A stretch of DNA of 64,000 nucleotides from Juglans regia (taxonomy: Eukaryota; Streptophyta; Magnoliopsida; Fagales; Juglandaceae). Each line of letters opens with the position of its first letter. Positions within the stretch are counted from its first letter, which is position 1. Below the pieces are notes generated by a model. The model worked only from the letters and a program-made list of their open reading frames with translations, had not been told where the DNA came from and did no database searches. The position numbers and the translations under genes were made by a program. The stretch covers positions 32,191,734 through 32,255,733 of the forward strand of contig NC_049907.1 in assembly GCF_001411555.2 (NCBI RefSeq), given 5' to 3'. This document shows, piece after piece, positions 59,044 to 64,000 of this stretch.

Positions 59044-62000
59044 TGTGGTGCCCCCAATCCCCGCTAGGGATGGAACATAGACTTTGAGTATCGGGACATG
59101 CAATACAAGGTTACATACCCTCGTTCATGACAGTTAAATATTCAATGCATCCTAGTATGCAACTAGCAGTATGCAATAATCGCAGCAGAAATAAAAGGTT
59201 AAGGTGAAAAATATGCTAGAATAACTAAAAAAATCCCAAATTCATTAGATAATCATCATGTTCGAAATTCTAAAGCAGCATAGACTTATATACAAAGTCA
59301 TATCATTCTCTTAATGCGATCTAAAGCAAAAAGTACTTGGGCTATGAACATCAAAATTAAGTCCAGCTTCTTCTCCAGATCCAACTCCTCCTCAATCATG
59401 CAAATCTAGTGCTCCATCAATATCGTCCTGGTCGATTCCTGACACAACTTCTATCATTCCGAGTGGAATGATAGTGGACCCATAAAAGAGTGAGATTTAC
59501 TCGAAATCTCAGTAAGTTAAACAACTAACTGACACAAAGATAAATCAATCATGAAAAAAATGATAGATATGCAAATGCATGAGATGTGGAAAAATCAGTA
59601 TACATATCTCCATCCAGATTCTCAACATCTTTTTTTTTTTTAAATATGGAGACACGGGTTTTTACTCAAAAAGTAATTTCGTCATCATTTTGATAAGACA
59701 TAACTTTTTCATAAAATTTTCATCATAAACTTTCATCATCATAGACTTACATAATTATCTTAATTAATAACATAATGTGTGGTAATATCATAGTTCCCCA
59801 TATGCACTGCAAGTACCTACCGGTGACCGTAGTATATACGAAACTATGTTGTCTATAGGCTCGTTCTCAATTCATTGGTAAATAACATAAAATCATAAAA
59901 ATTATAACGTGTACACTCACCAGCGTTAGGTCTCATAACATGTTGACTTCGCTCCGGCGTTCTTTAACAATAACCCATTCGAAGCCTCTTGATTGTTCTT
60001 TGTCAACCCAGGAGTTACCACTGCATTATTAAACACTCCAAAGTGGACAGAGGAGTTCCACTAGGATAATTCCCCATCTTGGCCTTTGGGGTCGAGATAA
60101 AAATGATTTTCATGCTATGCTTTTAAAAAAAAATATTTTTCATGACATGTACATATGTAGTAAATTTCATACAAAAATGTCATTTATAAATGTAATATGC
60201 AAAAATAGTAAAAATGTCATATGTTATGTAGGTATGCACTCAATATTTCATATAACATGATAATTTATGCTCAAAATGATAATTGAAGAATAAATGAAGC
60301 ATTTATCCATAATTCATAAGAAATTTATCAAGGTGTAAGTTAGAGGCCAACTTATAAACTTTTTGGAGAAATTCGAAATTAGCGTCGTAGCTGTGTAAAT
60401 CGTGTGTATACTAAGTTAGGATTAATACTCTTATGGATAGGTTCAAAATCAAAGGCTTCAAAAATTATATATTTACAAAAATACCCCTAGACTTTCAAAA
60501 ATTACCATTTAGGCCCTAAATTTTCACTAATTGCAAACGAACTCCCAATTTAACCAAATTTCATGCACTTCATATTTTTGGCATTCTAAAACCATCTACG
60601 CCATTAGATTTCCAAGATTCAAAGTGGAACTTTTCCAATTAGTCCCAACCCGTGGCATGCATCCTAGTTGATACCTATGTGTATTTCCAACTATTGATCC
60701 TTATAAATGCATGCATGTGAGATTTTCTTTAATCATCAATGATCACTAACATCTTAGGGACATTATGAAGTCTAATCCTTGAGTAATCAAGTTCATCCCA
60801 ACACTTAGTCAAATGTAAGAAATCCTTAATCACCAACATGCTTAAAATCGATTCATGCTTGATGATCAAAATAAGATAGATTTAAAACCTATCATGACAT
60901 GCTTCTAATCACAAATTTAACCTTCCAAAATAATGTTAGGATATTGATAGATCATATCAAATCATGCTTAGGACATGCCATAGCTAAACTTCCAATTAAA
61001 AACATTCAATCATTCAAACCTTCCTTTAATTGACCCAGGTTTGCATTAAGCATCATAACCTTCTCAAAACTCAACCAAATTTCATACCAACACTTGAGAA
61101 CAAAGCTTGACATGATAGCTAAGATCAAAAGGAAGAAAACTTACAAATTTCGTGGCCTTCCAAGCTCTCTAGACTGCCTTACACAAGAACACTCAAGAAC
61201 TCACCAAAACTCACTCGGTTTGCACTCTTTTAATCTCTAAGAGATTTATAGGTGGCCATGGGGTGAGGGACGTTGGCTTGGGTGCTTGGTGCTTGGGTGA
61301 AGTGGGAGGTGTTTAAATCTGAAAAATTTCTAGATTTACGTGCAAGCTTAGGTCACTTGTGCAGAATGGAATAATGCCCTAAACCACCATCATTTCCTCA
61401 CCACAGTAGCTGCAAGGATCATGTAGATGACTCCAAGTCATGGGGTATCATTTGGAGGGCAGAAGATCCCTCAAACCACTCTTGAAAACAGGTGGATGAA
61501 GGTGGTTTTGTGGTGGCAGAAAATCAATTCGGTTTTGGATCTTTTTGGACAGCAAAAATGAGTCAAAATCCTTCATGATGGTCATGGGACTTCTTGGTGA
61601 TTGTGTGGAGAAGGAGGTGGCATGGGGTGGTGGTGCAAACCATGGTAGGAGACTGGTTCAAACTCAATCCAATTGGTTCCTACACAAACTAGACCAAGGT
61701 GCACCCGGTTGGGTCTTTGAGTTGGTTGATGCAACCAATTTCGTCCAAGGCTCAAACTGAGTTTTGGAGGTTCTCATAAGGTGTTTAAGGACCATATTAC
61801 CCTTGAGGATAAACCACAAAAATGTTGGACCTAAGGGCAAAACAGTCCAAGCATTACAGAGGGCAATGCACAAAACCGATTGAAGCATGGTTTGGGCTTG
61901 TTATGTCATTTTTTCTTAATGACATGTGGAATGGTTTAGCTAGGGTATTAACATGTTCTAATCATGTTTTAAGGGAGTATTAATTCAAGAAAATTTGAAT

Positions 62001-62539
62001 TAAAAAGTTTAAGAAAAGATTAAGCATGATTAAGCTTCAAAACAAAGCTTAAAGTGCACTAACCTCAAGTATTATGGTTAATGGCCTTTGCAAATTTTCA
62101 AAACTTAATTTGGGTACTTTGAGTGTGATTTGGGCTTAAGGAAACCAATGGTATGGTGTATTGGGTCTTTGGTCTTTGAATGGTAAAATGAGTCCAAAAT
62201 GGCTATGGGCCATATGAGCTTGAAAAGGGCCAATGGTCCAATCTACACCAAAAGCCTTATGCCTTCCTATACTTGGACCAAGACTAGCCTTCATTTCCTA
62301 AGGGCTTGGTTCAAGTTTTTTTTTTTCTTGGGCTAGGCCCATGAATGTACTTGGGTCCTAAAAAGCCTCACCAAAATTACTAATGGGCTTGCCGCTCTAA
62401 TCCTTAGCTCAGTAACACTAAGTACCAACATTAATGCTAATCTCACTATCAACTTTAATGAAAGTGATTAAGCCATAATTAAGAGCCTAATCTAGAGTAC
62501 TTAAGGGTTAATCAAAAGTTAATTAAGCGGGGTGTTACA
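59044..62539 (-). mobile_element. Solo LTR (family D) with CTTCC target duplication
   Basis: 3496 bp from TGTGGTGCCCCCAATCC to the complement of TGTAACACCCCGC, flanked by CTTCC at 59039-59043 and 62540-62544. The host LTR C is contiguous across it (compare 35340-35360). It contains no internal genes. The same family is present truncated at 2014-5239. Frames such as 61545-61760 are non-coding. A degraded hairpin module is at about 59985-60082 (5 of 7 pairs in the first stem). Confidence 0.9.
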
Positions 62540-62745
62540 CTTCCTCTTGGTCATCGTTGCTTCTTACTAAACTTGTTACAACTTCTACCATTCCAGTTGG
62601 GGAATGGTAGTTGAAACTACCACAATGAGATTTCGAGAAATCTGAGCAAGTAATCACACAACATACCACCGTTAACACATGGTAGTGGAAACTACCACAA
62701 TGAGATTTTAGGAAATCTCAACAAGTAATCACACAACCGGAATGG
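62540..62745 (-). mobile_element. LTR C continuation, then inversion point
   Basis: It continues the minus-strand LTR C from 59043. Two direct copies of a block with 'actaccacaatgagattt' and 'caagtaatcacacaac' occur. Near 62745 orientation flips to a plus-strand LTR of the same family. Confidence 0.65.
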
Positions 62746-63416
62746 TTTAGTACCATTCTCCAACCGAATGGTAGAAGTTGTTACAGGTATAGTAGATGAC
62801 ACCCATGACCACGAGGAAGAGAATGGCACCCCTCCTACGGAGAGGATCATGCCTAAGATGGCTGCAAGTCGGCCTGAGCCCTCTATCATGGAGCGACTCA
62901 AGGGCATTGATCGAGAAATCTCTAGGATACTTGAATTCATTGCGGAATTTAGATGGCATAACAATCAGGATCAAGATAGGACCTTGGAAAAGCTTGTGAA
63001 GCCCGAACCCTCTTGAAGAAAATGGAAACTTAAGTTGTTTCGTGGAAAACAAAAAAGAAGAGACTTATAGTTTAGATCTCTGCTTTTGTGAAACTATGTT
63101 TTGAGGAGGTCCCGTGTTTTGGGAGATTTAAATTATACATACTTTTGGGATGCTATATCTTTATGATACATGTTTATGTTTTGGATAATGTTGGGATATG
63201 ATGTTAGTACGGTGCCATGTGCTTTGCAATTACTTATCGCATTGCTTAGACTATTCGTCCTTTACTATTTTTCCACTGCTATGTTATTGCATACTGCTTG
63301 TTTTACTTAGATTCATAGCATAATATATGTCATGTATGAGGGGCATGTAGCCATGTGTTACATGTCCCGATGTTTCAATCAGCGTCCAATCCCAAAGCTG
63401 GGGATAGGGCACCACA
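62746..63416 (+). mobile_element. Plus-strand LTR C relative, U5 end
   Basis: It is the inverted counterpart of 58414-59043 and ends GGGCACCACA. Shared blocks include 'gccatgtgctttgcaatt' and 'aggggcatgtagccatgtgt'. Only the last 670 bp of the LTR are present. Confidence 0.75.
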
Positions 63417-63421
63417 GAGCA

Positions 63422-63436
63422 TGGTATCAGAGCAAT
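63422..63436 (+). other. Primer binding site, plus-strand C-type element
   Basis: TGGTATCAGAGCAAT, five bases after the LTR end. Confidence 0.85.
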
Positions 63437-63639
63437 TACGTCTCTGGGTAAACTCACACATTTTCCTAGGAATGCATGGTACATTTAACTATGTTTGAGA
63501 TCTGTAGTTGTAGGCTTGGATCTTATAGCTATAGGCTCGAATCTAGAGGAAGAAGAAGATATGCCCGTATGATTGCGAGTTCCAGAGAGGAAAGGTTATC
63601 CTTCTCTAAGGTAGGGACTAACCCACGTTGGTTTTGTGC

Positions 63640-64000
63640 ATTTTTAGGAGAAGGAAATCATGATTCTAAACCAGCGCAAGAACACATCTCCAAGAGGTGG
63701 GGATTAGGAGATTGGGAATCCTCCATTGGAAGGGGGACAAGCTATAGCAGAAGCCATTCGCCAGATGACTGAGGTGGTATGCATTCAAATGGAATAAAGA
63801 CAAAACACTAGACAAGTACCACTCAGAGGGGAACAAGGATGTACTTACGAGAAGTTCATGGTGTATAGATACCCGAATTTCGTTGGAATGAAAGGACCTT
63901 TAAAGGCTAACAGGTGGCTTATTGATCTAGAAAGAACTTTCGAAGTTAGCAGATACTCGAAAGAGCAGAAGGTCCAGTACACAGGTCACATGCTTCAAGG
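63640..64000 (+). pseudogene. Gag start of plus-strand C-type element (runs off window)
   Basis: It is homologous to the element C gag N-terminus: GGQAIAEAIRQMTE, GEQGCTYEKFMVYRYPNFVG, RWLIDLERTFEVSRY and KEQKVQYTGHMLQ. A TAG interrupts near 63706 and there is a small deletion/stop near 63790. At the position where the minus-strand copy has TAG (57883-57885) this copy keeps CAG. The element continues beyond 64000. Confidence 0.78.

Overview
The window is plant nuclear DNA. It has GT-AG introns, plant LTR retrotransposons of both superfamilies, many short AT-rich inverted-repeat elements, and one intact host gene with a plant protein sequence. Small elements with ends like 'gtttggttacac' and 'ctcatctcatc' stretches suggest a woody eudicot, possibly Fagales such as walnut or hickory. 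That placement is an impression and was not tested.

The one clear host gene is a cytosolic fructokinase (FRK) at 27341-32114 (+). It has four exons, 333 codons, all phase-0 junctions and both PfkB signatures. Nearly everything else is repeat. 1-2013 is the 3' end and LTR of a Ty3-type element. 2014-5239 is a truncated reverse LTR. 5.2-14.4 kb is low-complexity intergenic DNA with several MITE-like elements. 14.5-16.2 kb holds three adjacent tandem arrays. 16.9-19.6 kb is LTR-like.

20007-27221 is one degenerate Ty1/copia element on the minus strand, flanked by the 5-bp duplication GGAAT. It landed 21 bp upstream of the FRK TATA box. It carries an inverted internal segment, and a Ty3 solo LTR (24796-27034, duplication ATATT) later inserted at the edge of its 5' LTR.

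34.5-64 kb is a nest of Ty3/gypsy elements with a Tekay/Del-like chromovirus layout. A minus-strand element keeps only its integrase end, chromodomain and 3' LTR (39471-42722). Element B (+, 4.5-kb LTRs, no recognisable RT) inserted into that integrase. Element A (+, near-intact gag-pol) inserted into the 3' LTR of B. A 20-N assembly gap hides the end of A and most of the 3' LTR of B. A second minus-strand element (C, gag-protease and part of an LTR) follows, split by a 3.5-kb solo LTR (duplication CTTCC). It then meets, head to head, a plus-strand relative that runs off the window.

The two most unusual signals are structural. First, three consecutive stem-loops, with compensating base changes, recur in the R/U5 part of several otherwise different LTR families. 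Second, a short GT-AG intron-like segment separates gag from protease in elements A and C; removing it restores one reading frame.
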